DNA of 64,000 nucleotides from Pseudomonas farsensis (lineage in GTDB: Bacteria; Pseudomonadota; Gammaproteobacteria; Pseudomonadales; Pseudomonadaceae), in NCBI RefSeq assembly GCF_014268805.2, contig NZ_JABWRF020000001.1, forward strand, positions 620,001 to 684,000. Direction: 5' to 3'. The stretch's first letter is position 1. Every line of letters starts with the position of its first letter. The translations under genes and the position numbers were made by a program. The notes under the pieces were generated by a model. That model was not told the origin of the DNA and did no database searches. It saw only the letters and a program-made list of their open reading frames with translations. This document shows positions 18,209-28,656 of the stretch, one piece after another.

Positions 18209-18961
18209 ATGGCCGGTCATTCGAAGTGGGCGAACATCAAGCACCGCAAAGAACGCCAGGATGCCAAGCGAGGCAAGATCTTCACCAAGTGGATCCGTGA
18301 ACTGACCGTCGCGGCCAAGCAAGGTGGTGCAGACCCTGCCTCCAACCCGCGCCTGCGTCTGGCGCTGGACAAGGCCCTGGGCGCCAACATGAGCCGCGAC
18401 ATCATTGATCGCGCGGTCGCCCGTGGTGCGGGTACCAACGAAAACGACAACGTCGAAGAGCTCAGCTACGAGGGCTACGGCCCAGGCGGTGTGGCGATCA
18501 TGGTCGAGACCATGACCGACAACCGCAACCGTACGGCGGCCGCCGTGCGCCATGCGTTCACCAAGTGCGGCGGCAACCTCGGTACCGACGGTTCAGTGGC
18601 CTACCTGTTCGAACGCAAGGGCCAGATCAGCTTTGCCGCCGAGCTTCAGGTCGACGAGGACGCGCTGATGGAAGCGGCCATGGAGGCCGATGCTGATGAC
18701 GTGGTTGCCAATGGCGATGGCTCGTTCGAGGTGTTTACTTCGTTCAACAGTTTTTATGCGGTGCGCAACGCGCTCGAGGAGGCCGGCTTCAAGGCTTCTG
18801 ATGCCGAGATCGTGATGCAGCCGACCACCAGTGCCGAGCTGGACCAGGACGGTGCTGAAAAGGTGCTCAAACTGATCGACATGCTCGAAGACCTGGACGA
18901 TGTGCAGAACGTTTATTCCAATGCACAGATCTCCGACGAGATCATGGAAACGTTGGGCTGA
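18209..18961 (+). CDS. yebC: YebC/PmpR family protein
   Basis: A 250-residue protein opening with [20 protein letters not shown] and containing [12 protein letters not shown], both diagnostic of the YebC/TACO1 family. Members have been described as transcriptional regulators and, more recently, as factors that help ribosomes through difficult sequences. The ATG at 18209 is chosen over a GTG at 18203. It lies between aspS and ruvC, a common gammaproteobacterial order. Confidence 0.95.
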   Translation: MAGHSKWANIKHRKERQDAKRGKIFTKWIRELTVAAKQGGADPASNPRLRLALDKALGANMSRDIIDRAVARGAGTNENDNVEELSYEGYGPGGVAIMVETMTDNRNRTAAAVRHAFTKCGGNLGTDGSVAYLFERKGQISFAAELQVDEDALMEAAMEADADDVVANGDGSFEVFTSFNSFYAVRNALEEAGFKASDAEIVMQPTTSAELDQDGAEKVLKLIDMLEDLDDVQNVYSNAQISDEIMETLG

Positions 18962-18998
18962 GCAGTAGCGGGAAAATCCCCAAACATCCGTAGGCGCT

Positions 18999-19523
18999 AT
19001 GACTCTGATTCTTGGTATCGACCCCGGCTCGCGCATCACCGGTTTCGGCGTCGTTCGCCATACTGCGCGCGGCTGCGAGTACGTCACCTCAGGTTGCATC
19101 CGTACCGGCGATGGCGAGCTGCACGACCGCTTGCTGGTGGTTTTTCGCGGCGTAAGCGAAATCATCCGTCAACATGGCCCGGTGACCATGGGCATCGAGC
19201 GGGTGTTCATGGCGCGCAATGCCGACTCTGCGCTCAAGCTTGGCCAGGCCCGCGGCGCTGCCATCGTCGCCGCCGCCGAGGCAGGCCTGGAAATCGCCGA
19301 ATACACCGCCAGCCAGGTCAAGCAGGCGGTCGCCGGCAGCGGCGGGGCCAACAAGGAACAGGTCATGCTGATGGTCATGCACCTGCTCAAACTCACCAAA
19401 AAACCACAGATCGACGCTTCCGACGCCCTGGCCATTGCCCTGTGCCATGCCCATACCCGCTCCAGCCTGATTCCCCATGGGCTGAGCACGGCGCGGCGAC
19501 GCGGCGGGCGCTTGCGTCTGTAG
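18999..19523 (+). CDS. ruvC: Holliday junction resolvase RuvC
   Basis: A 174-residue endonuclease that cleaves Holliday junctions as part of RuvABC. The catalytic acidic residues are in [25 protein letters not shown] and [18 protein letters not shown]. The length is normal. The tail is basic ([10 protein letters not shown]). ruvA and ruvB follow. Confidence 0.96.
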   Translation: MTLILGIDPGSRITGFGVVRHTARGCEYVTSGCIRTGDGELHDRLLVVFRGVSEIIRQHGPVTMGIERVFMARNADSALKLGQARGAAIVAAAEAGLEIAEYTASQVKQAVAGSGGANKEQVMLMVMHLLKLTKKPQIDASDALAIALCHAHTRSSLIPHGLSTARRRGGRLRL

Positions 19524-19553
19524 CGGCTTCATGCGCTGATACACATTTTGTCC

Positions 19554-19570
19554 GGGTGAAACATTCACCC
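19554..19570 (+). promoter_or_regulatory. Small inverted repeat upstream of ruvA
   Basis: GGGTGAA (19554-19560), 3 nt, then TTCACCC (19564-19570). It could be an operator or a weak terminator in the 108-bp ruvC-ruvA gap. No LexA box was found here. Confidence 0.3.
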
Positions 19571-19631
19571 TGCACATTTGCTGATAGGGTGAACCGGTTT
19601 TCGGCCGGCACCCGAGAGGAAGGATCGGAAC

Positions 19632-20249
19632 GTGATTGGACGTTTGCGCGGCACCCTGGCGGAGAAACAGCCGCCGCACCTGATTATTGACGTGGGCGGT
19701 CTGGGCTATGAGCTCGAGGTCCCCATGACCACGCTGTATCGCCTGCCAAAGCTCGGCGAAACCGTCACGCTGCACACCCACCTTGTCGTGCGCGAAGACG
19801 CCCATCTGCTCTACGGCTTCTTCGAAAAGCGCGAGCGTGAGCTGTTCCGCGAGCTGATCCGTCTTAATGGCGTTGGCCCCAAGCTTGCGCTGGCCCTGAT
19901 GTCCGGCCTTGAAGCCGATGAACTGGTGCGCTGCGTGCAGGCTCAGGATGCGTCGGCGCTGGTGCGTGTGCCGGGTGTCGGCAAGAAGACCGCCGAGCGG
20001 CTGCTGGTCGAGCTCAAGGACCGCTTCAAGGCCTGGGAAACCTCGCCTTCGATGTTCGCCCTGGTGTCTGATGGCCCGCTGCCGGTGGCCGGCGTTTCCA
20101 ATGCCGAGGCCGATGCGGTCAGTGCCCTGGTTTCGCTGGGGTACAAGCCTCAAGAGGCGAGCAAGGCCATTTCGGCCATCGAGGGCAAGGCCAACCTCAG
20201 CAGTGAAGAGCTGATCCGCCGCAGCCTCAAAGGGATGATTACCAAGTGA
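19632..20249 (+). CDS. ruvA: Holliday junction DNA helicase subunit RuvA
   Basis: A 205-residue protein starting at GTG ([20 protein letters not shown]). It has the N-terminal OB domain, two helix-hairpin-helix motifs ([15 protein letters not shown] and [17 protein letters not shown]) and a C-terminal RuvB-contacting domain. Its stop overlaps the GTG start of ruvB (GTGA), implying coupling. Confidence 0.96.
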   Translation: MIGRLRGTLAEKQPPHLIIDVGGLGYELEVPMTTLYRLPKLGETVTLHTHLVVREDAHLLYGFFEKRERELFRELIRLNGVGPKLALALMSGLEADELVRCVQAQDASALVRVPGVGKKTAERLLVELKDRFKAWETSPSMFALVSDGPLPVAGVSNAEADAVSALVSLGYKPQEASKAISAIEGKANLSSEELIRRSLKGMITK

Positions 20250-21292
20250 TCGAGACCGACCGCCTGATCGCCGCCTCCGGCCGCGACCGCGAAGAAGTCC
20301 AGGACCGGGCCATCCGCCCCCTGCGCCTGGAAGACTACATCGGCCAGCCGGTGGTCCGCGAGCAGATGGCGTTGTTCATCCAGGCGGCGCGGGGTCGCAG
20401 CGAGTCGCTCGACCACACCTTGATCTTCGGCCCGCCGGGCTTGGGCAAAACTACCCTGGCCAACATCATTGCCCACGAAATGGGCGTGTCGGTGAAAAGC
20501 ACCTCGGGCCCGATCCTTGAGCGCCCAGGCGACCTGGCCGCCATGCTGACCAACCTTGAGCCCCACGATGTACTGTTCATCGACGAGATTCACCGGCTTT
20601 CCCCGGTGGTCGAAGAAGTGCTCTACCCGGCGATGGAAGACTTCCAGCTCGACATCATGATCGGCGAAGGCCCGGCGGCCCGTTCGATCAAGCTCGACCT
20701 GCCGCCGTTTACCTTGGTTGGCGCCACTACCCGTGCCGGCATGCTCACCAACCCGTTGCGCGACCGCTTCGGTATCGTCCAGCGCCTGGAGTTCTATAGC
20801 GACCGCGACCTGGCCACCATCGTCAGCCGTTCGGCGGGCATCCTGGGCCTTGCCATCGAAGACAAAGGCGCCTTCGAGATTGCGCGCCGTGCCCGTGGCA
20901 CCCCACGTATCGCCAACCGCCTGCTGCGCCGTGTGCGTGACTACGCAGAGGTGCGCGGCAAGGGCGATATCACCAAGGCAGTGGCCGATATGGCACTGAA
21001 CCTGCTGGATGTCGACGAGCGCGGCTTCGACCATTCCGACCGCCGCCTGCTGCTGACCATGATCGAGAAGTTCGATGGCGGCCCGGTGGGGGTCGACAAC
21101 CTGGCCGCGGCCATCAGCGAAGAGCGCCACACCATCGAGGACGTGCTTGAGCCCTACCTCATTCAGCAGGGCTATATCATGCGCACCCCGCGCGGCCGGG
21201 TCGTCACCCGTCATGCCTACCTGCACTTTGGCCTGAACATTCCAGGGCGCTTCTGCGAGGGCGGGGAATATTCGGCGCAGGACGATGAATGA
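20246..21292 (+). CDS. ruvB: Holliday junction DNA helicase motor RuvB
   Basis: A 348-residue AAA+ ATPase. Walker A is [12 protein letters not shown], Walker B is [11 protein letters not shown], sensor 1 is the [10 protein letters not shown] region, and the winged-helix tail contains RTPRGRVVT. It starts at a GTG that overlaps the ruvA stop. Confidence 0.97.
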   Translation: MIETDRLIAASGRDREEVQDRAIRPLRLEDYIGQPVVREQMALFIQAARGRSESLDHTLIFGPPGLGKTTLANIIAHEMGVSVKSTSGPILERPGDLAAMLTNLEPHDVLFIDEIHRLSPVVEEVLYPAMEDFQLDIMIGEGPAARSIKLDLPPFTLVGATTRAGMLTNPLRDRFGIVQRLEFYSDRDLATIVSRSAGILGLAIEDKGAFEIARRARGTPRIANRLLRRVRDYAEVRGKGDITKAVADMALNLLDVDERGFDHSDRRLLLTMIEKFDGGPVGVDNLAAAISEERHTIEDVLEPYLIQQGYIMRTPRGRVVTRHAYLHFGLNIPGRFCEGGEYSAQDDE

Positions 21293-21417
21293 CAGATCGA
21301 ATCGGCGTTTTCGTGGTCCTACCGCAGGCACGCAGGTTCGCCGCTGGCAATAAGACACCATCGATGCAAAAACAGTTGCCGGGGCGGATTGGCAAGTACA
21401 GGAGTAAGCACTAGAGT

Positions 21418-21870
21418 ATGCGCGCGCAAAATGGGCTGGAACCGTTCGCACACCGCTGTCGCGTCTATTACGAAGACACCGACGCAGGCGGGGTGGTGTA
21501 CTACGTCAACTACCTCAAGTTCATGGAGCGTGCGCGTACCGAACGCCTGCGACACCTGGGGTTTTCCCAGTTGCAGCTGGCCGGGGACAACCTTTTGTTC
21601 GTCGTTCATTCCAGCGAAGCGCGCTACCACGCGCCGGCGCGGCTGGATGACGAGCTGCAGGTCACCGCGCAAGTAACCGAATTGAACCGTGCCAGCCTGC
21701 GCTTCGTGCAGCAGGTCTGGCGTACAAAAGATCAAACGCTGCTCTGCGAAGGGCAGTTTCTGGTGGCCGCAGTGCGTGCCGACACTTTCAAACCCCGAGC
21801 CATGCCCGCAGCACTGCGGGACGCCTTTCTGGCGGATGGCGCGGGTACTCAATCCAACGCAGGAGAATAA
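21418..21870 (+). CDS. ybgC: Tol-Pal-associated acyl-CoA thioesterase
   Basis: A 150-residue hotdog-fold thioesterase with the catalytic motif [20 protein letters not shown] (Asp in EDTD). It is the first gene of the Tol-Pal operon, as in most gammaproteobacteria, and ends 2 bp before tolQ. Confidence 0.95.
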   Translation: MRAQNGLEPFAHRCRVYYEDTDAGGVVYYVNYLKFMERARTERLRHLGFSQLQLAGDNLLFVVHSSEARYHAPARLDDELQVTAQVTELNRASLRFVQQVWRTKDQTLLCEGQFLVAAVRADTFKPRAMPAALRDAFLADGAGTQSNAGE

Positions 21871-21872
21871 GC

Positions 21873-22568
21873 GTGGAAGCAAACGTCGTCGACCATACCT
21901 CCATGTGGAGCCTGGTCGCCAATGCCAGTGTCGTTGTTCAGTTGGTCATGTTGACTCTGGTGGCCGCTTCGGTGACTTCGTGGATCATGATCTTCCAGCG
22001 CAGCACCATGCTGCGCGCCGGTCGTCGTGCCCTCGAAGCCTTCGAAGAGCGCTTCTGGTCGGGTATCGACCTGTCCAAGCTGTACCGCCAGGCGGGCAGC
22101 AACCCAGACCCGGATTCGGGCGTAGAGCAGGTATTCCGCGCCGGCTTCAAGGAGTTCTCGCGTCTGCGCCAGCAGCCGGGCGTTGACCCTGATGCGGTCA
22201 TGGAAGGCGTTGGCCGAGCCATGCGCGTGGCCATCTCCCGCGAGGAAGAAAAGCTCGAACAGAGCCTGCCATTCCTGGCGACTGTCGGTTCCACCAGCCC
22301 GTACATCGGCTTGTTCGGTACCGTATGGGGCATCATGAACTCGTTCCGCGGCCTGGCCAGTGCCCAGCAGGCGACCTTGGCCACCGTGGCCCCGGGTATT
22401 GCCGAGGCCCTGATCGCCACCGCGATCGGCCTGTTCGCAGCCATCCCTGCAGTAATCGCCTACAACCGTTTCGCGGCGCGCAGTGAAACGCTGATCGGCC
22501 GTTACTACACGTTCGCCGACGAGTTCCAGGCGATCCTGCACCGTAAAGTGCACACCAGCGAAGAGTGA
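21873..22568 (+). CDS. tolQ: Tol-Pal motor subunit TolQ
   Basis: A 231-residue inner-membrane protein of the ExbB/MotA family. There are three hydrophobic helices (near VVQLVMLTLVAASVTSWIMI, the TSPYIGLFGTVWGIM region and TAIGLFAAIPAVIAYN) and a large cytoplasmic loop. With TolR it uses proton flow to energise TolA. The start is GTG, with AGGAGA upstream. Confidence 0.96.
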   Translation: MEANVVDHTSMWSLVANASVVVQLVMLTLVAASVTSWIMIFQRSTMLRAGRRALEAFEERFWSGIDLSKLYRQAGSNPDPDSGVEQVFRAGFKEFSRLRQQPGVDPDAVMEGVGRAMRVAISREEEKLEQSLPFLATVGSTSPYIGLFGTVWGIMNSFRGLASAQQATLATVAPGIAEALIATAIGLFAAIPAVIAYNRFAARSETLIGRYYTFADEFQAILHRKVHTSEE

Positions 22569-22582
22569 TCAGGTAGAAACCC

Positions 22583-23035
22583 ATGGCCCGAGTTCGCCAA
22601 AAACGCAAGCCGGTCGCCGAGATGAACGTGGTGCCCTACATCGACGTGATGCTGGTGCTGCTGGTCATCTTCATGGTGACTGCCCCCATGCTCAACCAGG
22701 GCGTGAAGGTGGACCTGCCCAAGGTTTCCAGTGAAGCCTTGCCGCAGGATAACAACGTCCAGATCCTCACCATCTCGATCAAGGCCGACAAGACCTACTT
22801 CTGGAACCTCGGCAGTGAAGTCGATACCGACAAACAGATGGACAAGGCCATGACCTTGCCGGACATGACTGCCGCGGTGACTAAAATCATCGCCGCCGGT
22901 CGCGACCAGGGCAAGCAGACCCAAGTCTTCATTCGTGGCGACAAGTCCGTCGACTACGGTGCGGTAATGGGCGCCATGGGCGGGTTGCAGAAGGCTGGTG
23001 TCGGTAACGTTGGCCTGATTACCGAGGCGCCCTGA
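22583..23035 (+). CDS. tolR: Tol-Pal motor subunit TolR
   Basis: A 150-residue ExbD-family protein. A single transmembrane helix carries the proton-path aspartate (YIDVMLVLLVIFMVTAP), and a periplasmic domain ends with GGLQKAGVGNVGLITE. The stop overlaps the tolA ATG by one base. Confidence 0.95.
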   Translation: MARVRQKRKPVAEMNVVPYIDVMLVLLVIFMVTAPMLNQGVKVDLPKVSSEALPQDNNVQILTISIKADKTYFWNLGSEVDTDKQMDKAMTLPDMTAAVTKIIAAGRDQGKQTQVFIRGDKSVDYGAVMGAMGGLQKAGVGNVGLITEAP

Positions 23036-24099
23036 TGCAACAGCGAGAGCCATCCGCCTCGGAAAGCTTCTTCTGGCCCAGTGTCTGGGCCATTGGCCTG
23101 CATGTGCTGGTGTTCGGTCTGCTGTTCGTCAGTTTCGCCATGACGCCGGAACTGCCGCCTTCCAAGCCCATCGTTCAGGCTACGCTCTATCAGCTCAAGT
23201 CCAAGAGTCAGGCGACCACCCAGACCAATCAGAAGATTGCCGGGGAAGCCAAGAAGACTGCAGCGCGCCAGACCGAGGTCGAGCAGCTTGAGCAGAAGAA
23301 GGTCGAGCAGGAAGCCGTGAAGGCTGCGGAACAAAAGAAAGCCGATGCCGCTCAAAAGGCCGAAGAGGCTCGCGAAGCCGCCGAAGCCAAAAAAGCCGAT
23401 GACGCTGCCAAGGCTGCCGAGCAGAAAAAGGCCGCCGAAGCCAAAAAGGCCGAAGAAGCTAAAAAGCAGCAGGCTGACATCGCCAAGAAGAAGGCTGAAG
23501 AAGAGGCCAAGAAAGTAGCCGACGAAGAAGCCAAGAAACAAGCCGCGGAAGAGGCGAAGAAGAAAGCCGCCGAAGACGCGAAGAAAAAAGCAGCCGAGGA
23601 CGCCAAGAAAAAAGCCGCGGCCGAGGATGCGAAGAAAAAAGCTGCTGAAGAGGCCAAGAAAAAGGCCGCTGCAGACGCCCAGAAGAAAAAGGCACAGGAA
23701 GCTGCACGCAAGTCGGCAGAAGACAAGAAAGCCCAGGCCCTGGCCGAGCTGTTGTCCGATTCGACCGAGCGTCAGCAAGCGCTGGCCGATGAGCAGGGTG
23801 ACCAGGTAGCCGGCGACTTCGACGACCTGATCCGCATGCGAGCAGCCGAAGGCTGGGCGCGTCCGCCATCTGCGCGCAAGGGTATGACGGTAGTTCTGCA
23901 GATCAACATGCTGCCGGACGGCACCGTGACCAATGTGAGCGTTGCCAAATCCAGCGGCGACGGCCCGTTCGACAGCTCGGCAGTGGCCGCAGTGAAGAAC
24001 ATTGGCCGGTTGACCGAGATGCAGGGCTTGAAGCCGAGCGATTTCAATCCGTATCGTTCGTTCAAGATGACATTTACACCTGAGGATCTAGCGTTGTGA
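23035..24099 (+). CDS. tolA: TolA, trans-periplasmic linker of the Tol-Pal system
   Basis: A 354-residue protein. The N-terminal transmembrane helix ([20 protein letters not shown]) is followed by a ~170-residue Ala/Lys/Glu-rich helical rod (~residues 65-235) built from repeats such as [16 protein letters not shown]. The globular C-terminal domain (from ~residue 255, [19 protein letters not shown]) contacts TolB/Pal. The rod is a low-complexity DNA tract that may vary in length between strains. The stop overlaps the tolB GTG. Confidence 0.95.
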   Translation: MQQREPSASESFFWPSVWAIGLHVLVFGLLFVSFAMTPELPPSKPIVQATLYQLKSKSQATTQTNQKIAGEAKKTAARQTEVEQLEQKKVEQEAVKAAEQKKADAAQKAEEAREAAEAKKADDAAKAAEQKKAAEAKKAEEAKKQQADIAKKKAEEEAKKVADEEAKKQAAEEAKKKAAEDAKKKAAEDAKKKAAAEDAKKKAAEEAKKKAAADAQKKKAQEAARKSAEDKKAQALAELLSDSTERQQALADEQGDQVAGDFDDLIRMRAAEGWARPPSARKGMTVVLQINMLPDGTVTNVSVAKSSGDGPFDSSAVAAVKNIGRLTEMQGLKPSDFNPYRSFKMTFTPEDLAL

Positions 24100-25397
24100 T
24101 TAAACGTCTGAGAGGACTCCTGGTCTTGCTCTGCTGCGTAGCGGGCATGGCAATGGCGGAAGAAAAAAACATCCTGGTCACCAGTGGCAGTGACCGGGCA
24201 ACCCCTATCGCGGTCGTGCCATTCGGTGTGCAGGGCGGCAGCGTGCTGCCCGAAGACATGGCCGACATTATCGGCAACGACCTGCGTAACTCCGGTTACT
24301 ATGCGCCGATCCCGCGCCAGAACATGATCAGCCAGCCAAGCCAGGCCAGCGAAGTCATCTTCCGCGACTGGAAAGCACTGGGTGCACAGTACGTGATGGT
24401 GGGTAGCATCGTGCCAGCGGGCGGCCGCCTGCAGGTCACCTATGCGCTGTTCAACGTTGCCACCGAACAGCAAGTGCTGACCGGTAGCGTCGCTGGCGGG
24501 GTTGACCAACTGCGCGACATGTCGCACTACATTGCCGACCAGTCGTTCGAGAAACTCACCGGTATCAAGGGTGCGTTCTCCACGCGCATGCTGTACGTGA
24601 CTGCCGAACGTTTCTCGACCAACAACACCCGCTACACCTTGCAACGTTCGGACTACGACGGTGCCCGTGCCGTAACGCTGCTGCAATCGCGCGAGCCGAT
24701 CCTGTCGCCGCGTTTTGCACCGGATGGCAAGCGTATCGCCTATGTGTCGTTCGAGCAGAAGCGTCCGCGCATCTTTGTTCAACACATCGATACTGGGCGC
24801 CGCGAGCAGATCACTAACTTCGAAGGCCTCAATGGTGCACCCGCGTGGTCGCCAGATGGCTCTCGCCTGGCGTTCGTGCTGTCCAAGGATGGCAACCCCG
24901 ACATCTATGTAATGAATGTCGCCTCGCGCCAGATCAGCCGTGTCACTGCCGGCCCCGGTATCAACACCGAACCGTTCTGGGGCAAGGATGGCAACACGCT
25001 TTACTTCACCTCCGACCGTGGCGGCAAACCGCAGATCTATAAACAGTCGGTCAGCGGTGGTGGTGCCGAGCGCGTAACTTTCGTCGGTAACTACAACGCC
25101 AACCCTAAACTGTCGGCAGATGAAAAGACCTTGGTGATGATTCATCGCCAACAAGGCTTCACCAACTTCAAGGTGGCGGCCCAGGATCTGCAACGCGGAA
25201 GTGTAAAGATTCTCTCTGAGACCAGTCTTGATGAGTCTCCTACTGTTGCGCCCAACGGCACCATGCTAATCTACGCCACCCGCCAGCAGGGCCGGGGAGT
25301 CTTGATGCTCGTGTCGCTTAATGGCCGCGTGAGGCTCCCACTTCCTACCGCTCAAGGCGAAGTCAGAGAACCGTCCTGGTCCCCTTACCTGAACTGA
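24096..25397 (+). CDS. tolB: TolB, periplasmic beta-propeller
   Basis: A 433-residue periplasmic protein. A signal peptide is seen ([20 protein letters not shown]), then the N-terminal domain that binds Pal or TolA, and a six-bladed propeller with repeated SPDG and [15 protein letters not shown] blades. It starts at GTG, overlapping the tolA stop. Confidence 0.96.
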   Translation: MIKRLRGLLVLLCCVAGMAMAEEKNILVTSGSDRATPIAVVPFGVQGGSVLPEDMADIIGNDLRNSGYYAPIPRQNMISQPSQASEVIFRDWKALGAQYVMVGSIVPAGGRLQVTYALFNVATEQQVLTGSVAGGVDQLRDMSHYIADQSFEKLTGIKGAFSTRMLYVTAERFSTNNTRYTLQRSDYDGARAVTLLQSREPILSPRFAPDGKRIAYVSFEQKRPRIFVQHIDTGRREQITNFEGLNGAPAWSPDGSRLAFVLSKDGNPDIYVMNVASRQISRVTAGPGINTEPFWGKDGNTLYFTSDRGGKPQIYKQSVSGGGAERVTFVGNYNANPKLSADEKTLVMIHRQQGFTNFKVAAQDLQRGSVKILSETSLDESPTVAPNGTMLIYATRQQGRGVLMLVSLNGRVRLPLPTAQGEVREPSWSPYLN

Positions 25398-25451
25398 TTG
25401 CGGCGTAATACGTTTTGCTTAACACACTGGGGTTTCATTAGGAGTTTCACG

Positions 25452-25949
25452 ATGGAAATGCTGAAGTTTGGTAAATTCGCTGCGCTGGCTCTGGCCATGG
25501 CTGTAGCTGTAGGTTGCTCCTCCAAAGGCGGCGATAACGCTGGCGAAGGCGCTGTTGATCCGAACGCTGGCTACGGTGCAAACACCGGCGCTGTCGACGG
25601 TTCCCTGAGCGAAGAAGCCGCCCTGCGCGCAATCACCACCTTCTACTTCGAATACGACAGCTCGGATCTGAAGCCAGAAGCCATGCGCGCCCTGGACGTT
25701 CACGCCAAGGACCTGAAGTCCAACGGCAACCGTGTTGTCCTGGAAGGCAACACCGACGAGCGCGGCACCCGCGAGTACAACATGGCTCTGGGTGAGCGTC
25801 GTGCCAAGGCTGTCCAGCGTTACCTGGTTCTGCAGGGCGTTTCCCCTGCTCAGCTGGAACTGGTTTCCTACGGCGAAGAGCGTCCAGTTGCTACCGGCAA
25901 CGACGAGCAGTCCTGGGCTCAAAACCGTCGCGTAGAACTGCGTAAGTAA
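25452..25949 (+). CDS. pal: Peptidoglycan-associated lipoprotein OprL/Pal
   Basis: A 165-residue lipoprotein. The signal sequence ends in the lipobox AVGC (Cys21), and the OmpA-like peptidoglycan-binding domain spans ~60-165 ([28 protein letters not shown]). The start at 25452 has an upstream AGGAG. An in-frame upstream ATG at 25398 would bury the signal peptide. Confidence 0.97.
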   Translation: MEMLKFGKFAALALAMAVAVGCSSKGGDNAGEGAVDPNAGYGANTGAVDGSLSEEAALRAITTFYFEYDSSDLKPEAMRALDVHAKDLKSNGNRVVLEGNTDERGTREYNMALGERRAKAVQRYLVLQGVSPAQLELVSYGEERPVATGNDEQSWAQNRRVELRK

Positions 25950-25955
25950 GTTCCT

Positions 25956-26765
25956 ATGCGTATGTGCCGTCGTGCTGTAACCGTCCTCGCACTCAGCCTG
26001 CCGCTTTCGGCGTGGGCTGCGGTTCCCGTAGTAGATGACAACGCGGGTGGTTCGCCACCTGCGGGTTATGGCACGAGCGGCGCCTATGCCGGAGCAGGGG
26101 CTTCGGCCCCTGCTTCTGCAAATGGCCAGCTGTTCATGCAACTGCAACAGATGCAGGACCAGATTTCCCGCCAGCAAGGCATCATCGAAGAGCTGCAAAA
26201 CGATGTGTCGCGCATGAAGCAGGAAAACCTCGAGCGCTATCAGGACCTGGACCGCCGAATCGGCACCGGTACACCTGCACCCGCGACTCCAGACAATTCT
26301 TCCACCGGTGGCGCCAACAGCGCAGCCACAGGTGCGGCCGCCGGTACCAACGCCGCGCAGCCACCGGCCGCCAACAGCGAGCCGGGTGATCCGGCGAAAG
26401 AAAAGCTCTATTACGATGCTGCTTTCGACCAGATCAAACAGAAAGACTTCGACAAGGCCAGCCAGGCGTTCAATGCCTTCCTGCGCAAATACCCCAACAG
26501 TCAGTACGCCGGCAATGCCCAGTACTGGCTTGGCGAAGTCAATTTGGCCAAGGGTGACCTGCAAGCTGCAGGGCAAGCCTTTGCCAAGGTCAGCCAGCAA
26601 TACCCGCAGCACAGCAAAGTGCCAGATTCGCTGTACAAGCTGGCCGACGTCGAACGCCGTCTTGGCCACACCGACAAGGTCAAAGGTATCTTGCAACAGG
26701 TCGTCACCCAGTACCCCGGCACCTCTGCCGCGCAACTGGCGCAACGCGACCTGCAAAAGCTCTGA
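25956..26765 (+). CDS. cpoB: Cell division coordinator CpoB (YbgF)
   Basis: A 269-residue periplasmic protein. It has a signal peptide (VTVLALSLPLSAWA), an N-terminal trimerising coiled coil (LFMQLQQMQDQISRQQGIIE), a low-complexity Ala/Thr/Gly linker, and a C-terminal TPR domain (~residues 148-269). It links peptidoglycan synthesis to Tol-driven outer-membrane constriction and is the last gene of the Tol-Pal operon. Confidence 0.95.
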   Translation: MRMCRRAVTVLALSLPLSAWAAVPVVDDNAGGSPPAGYGTSGAYAGAGASAPASANGQLFMQLQQMQDQISRQQGIIEELQNDVSRMKQENLERYQDLDRRIGTGTPAPATPDNSSTGGANSAATGAAAGTNAAQPPAANSEPGDPAKEKLYYDAAFDQIKQKDFDKASQAFNAFLRKYPNSQYAGNAQYWLGEVNLAKGDLQAAGQAFAKVSQQYPQHSKVPDSLYKLADVERRLGHTDKVKGILQQVVTQYPGTSAAQLAQRDLQKL

Positions 26766-26782
26766 GCTGTACCGCCAAGACC

Positions 26783-26808
26783 AAACCCGCGCCTGTCGCG
26801 GGTTTTTT
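26783..26808 (+). terminator. Terminator of the Tol-Pal operon
   Basis: AAACCCGCG (26783-26791), CCTGT, CGCGGGTTT (26797-26805) followed by TTT. It begins 18 nt after the cpoB stop. Confidence 0.92.
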
Positions 26809-26994
26809 CGTTGTGGATACAGCCCATCGCGACACAAGGCCGCTCCTGATCCCGGTGCTTGTGGACTGAATAGGCGCTTTTCGTTACACTTGCCGCCCTT
26901 TTTTCACACGCTTTTGCGGATAACGCCATGTCGAGTCCGCGACAGTGCCTGACAGAGGCGAGCAGCCTGTTTAGCTGCCGCGCCCGAGGCGATC

Positions 26995-27642
26995 ATGCAA
27001 GACACATTACGCATCACCGAAGTCTTTTACTCGTTGCAGGGTGAAACACGAACGGCGGGGCTGCCCACCGTATTTGTGCGCCTCACCGGTTGCCCCCTGC
27101 GCTGCCAGTACTGCGACAGTGCCTATGCCTTCACCGGCGGCACCCTTCGTACCCTCGATTCCATCCTGGAACAGGTGGCCGGCTTCAAGCCGCGTTACGT
27201 CTGTGTCACTGGTGGCGAACCACTGGCCCAGCCTAACGCCGTGCCGCTGTTGCAGCGCCTGTGCGACGCAGGTTACGAGGTATCGCTAGAGACCAGCGGC
27301 GCGCTGGATATCTCGGCGACCGATACCCGGGTGAGCCGTGTAGTCGACCTCAAGACCCCAGGTTCCCAGGAGTCGCATCGCAACCGTTACGAGAACATCG
27401 AGCTGCTGACCCGGAACGATCAGGTCAAGTTCGTCATCTGTTCGCGCGAAGACTACGACTGGGCAGTTTCCAAGTTGATCCAGTACAACCTGGCCGAGCG
27501 CGCCGGTGAAGTGCTGTTTTCGCCCAGCCACCAACAGGTGAGCGCCACTGACCTGGCCGACTGGATCGTTGCTGACAATCTGCCCGTGCGTTTCCAGATG
27601 CAGCTGCACAAGCTGCTGTGGAACGACGAACCTGGCCGTTGA
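26995..27642 (+). CDS. queE: 7-carboxy-7-deazaguanine synthase
   Basis: A 215-residue radical SAM enzyme of queuosine synthesis. The cluster motif is CPLRCQYC (Cx3Cx2C, ~residues 33-40), and the SAM-binding GGEPLAQP segment follows. The shorter length is usual for pseudomonad QueE. queC lies 11 bp downstream, and the two probably form an operon. Confidence 0.95.
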   Translation: MQDTLRITEVFYSLQGETRTAGLPTVFVRLTGCPLRCQYCDSAYAFTGGTLRTLDSILEQVAGFKPRYVCVTGGEPLAQPNAVPLLQRLCDAGYEVSLETSGALDISATDTRVSRVVDLKTPGSQESHRNRYENIELLTRNDQVKFVICSREDYDWAVSKLIQYNLAERAGEVLFSPSHQQVSATDLADWIVADNLPVRFQMQLHKLLWNDEPGR

Positions 27643-27653
27643 GAGGAAAAGAC

Positions 27654-28328
27654 ATGACTGACAAACGTGCGGTAATTCTGCTGTCCGGTGGCCTTGATTC
27701 CGCCACTGTGGTTGCCATGGCCCAGGCCGACGGCTACGCCTGCTATACCATGAGCTTCGATTACGGCCAGCGCCACCGCGCCGAGCTGGATGCGGCAGAA
27801 CGCGTGGCCCGCGAGATGCGTGTGGTCGAGCACAAGGTGATTGGCCTGAACCTCAACGGTATCGGCGGCTCGGCCCTGACCGACAGCAGCATCGCTGTGC
27901 CGGAGGCACCCGCTGAAGGCATCCCGGTCACTTATGTACCGGCGCGCAACACAGTGTTTCTGTCGTTGGCCCTGGGCTGGGCGGAAGTACTCGAAGCGCG
28001 CGATATCTTCATCGGTGTCAACGCGGTGGATTACTCCGGTTACCCGGACTGCCGCCCTGAGTTCGTTGAAGCGTTCGAGCGCATGGCCAACCTGGCCACC
28101 AAGGCCGGTGTCGAAGGCAATGGCTTCCGCATCCAGGCGCCGCTGCAGAACCTGAGCAAGGCGCAGATCGTGCAAGCCGGCATGGCGCGTGGCGTTGACT
28201 ATAGCCTCACGGTGTCGTGCTACCAGGCCGACGATGCTGGCCGCGCCTGTGGCAAGTGCGACAGCTGCCGCCTGCGCGCCGATGGCTTCAAGGCGGCTGG
28301 CGTACCAGACCCGACGCGCTACTACTGA
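27654..28328 (+). CDS. queC: 7-cyano-7-deazaguanine synthase
   Basis: A 224-residue ATP-dependent ligase that makes preQ0. The PP-loop [13 protein letters not shown] lies at the N-terminus. The zinc cysteines are in the C-terminal [20 protein letters not shown]. The start at 27654 follows GAGAGGAAAAG. It acts after QueE. Confidence 0.96.
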   Translation: MTDKRAVILLSGGLDSATVVAMAQADGYACYTMSFDYGQRHRAELDAAERVAREMRVVEHKVIGLNLNGIGGSALTDSSIAVPEAPAEGIPVTYVPARNTVFLSLALGWAEVLEARDIFIGVNAVDYSGYPDCRPEFVEAFERMANLATKAGVEGNGFRIQAPLQNLSKAQIVQAGMARGVDYSLTVSCYQADDAGRACGKCDSCRLRADGFKAAGVPDPTRYY

Positions 28329-28346
28329 AAAATTTCCCGCAGGGTG

Positions 28347-28374
28347 TTGATTTCCTGTGGGAAATCAGTAATAT
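28347..28374 (+). promoter_or_regulatory. tRNA-Lys promoter
   Basis: -35 TTGATT (28347-28352) and -10 TAATAT (28369-28374), spacer 16 bp, 15 nt before the tRNA. Confidence 0.65.
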
Positions 28375-28388
28375 ACGCGCCATCCAAC

Positions 28389-28464
28389 GGGTCGTTAGCT
28401 CAGTTGGTAGAGCAGTTGGCTTTTAACCAATTGGTCGTAGGTTCGAATCCTACACGACCCACCA
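28389..28464 (+). tRNA. tRNA-Lys (TTT)
   Basis: A 76-nt cloverleaf with a 7-bp acceptor GGGTCGT/ACGACCC, encoded CCA at 28462-28464, a TTCGAAT T-loop and anticodon TTT in the loop CTTTTAA. Confidence 0.97.
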
Positions 28465-28479
28465 TACGCAACAAGAAAG

Positions 28480-28506
28480 AGCCCGCCTTCATGGCGGGCT
28501 TTTTTG
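28480..28506 (+). terminator. Terminator after tRNA-Lys
   Basis: AGCCCGCC (28480-28487) and GGCGGGCT (28493-28500) followed by six Ts. Confidence 0.92.
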
Positions 28507-28656
28507 TGCGCGCTTTTCGGTATTACTGCAGGCAAAAAACCTTGTAAAAGGGTTGTTCCTACTCGCCGCAAGATCAACTAGTCTGCTGGTTCATCGGCCT
28601 TGTCGCAGCCCTGTGCTGCCAGCCCGATCCCCTATCAACGGAATGAGCGACGCGAC

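Noticed and set aside
16304..18553. 749-codon minus-strand frame opposite aspS and yebC
   Set aside because: Antisense shadow of two conserved essential-type genes with no family resemblance.
18962..19631. SOS regulation of ruvC or ruvA
   Set aside because: No CTGT-N8-ACAG site was found in the leaders; only a small GGGTGAA/TTCACCC dyad is present.
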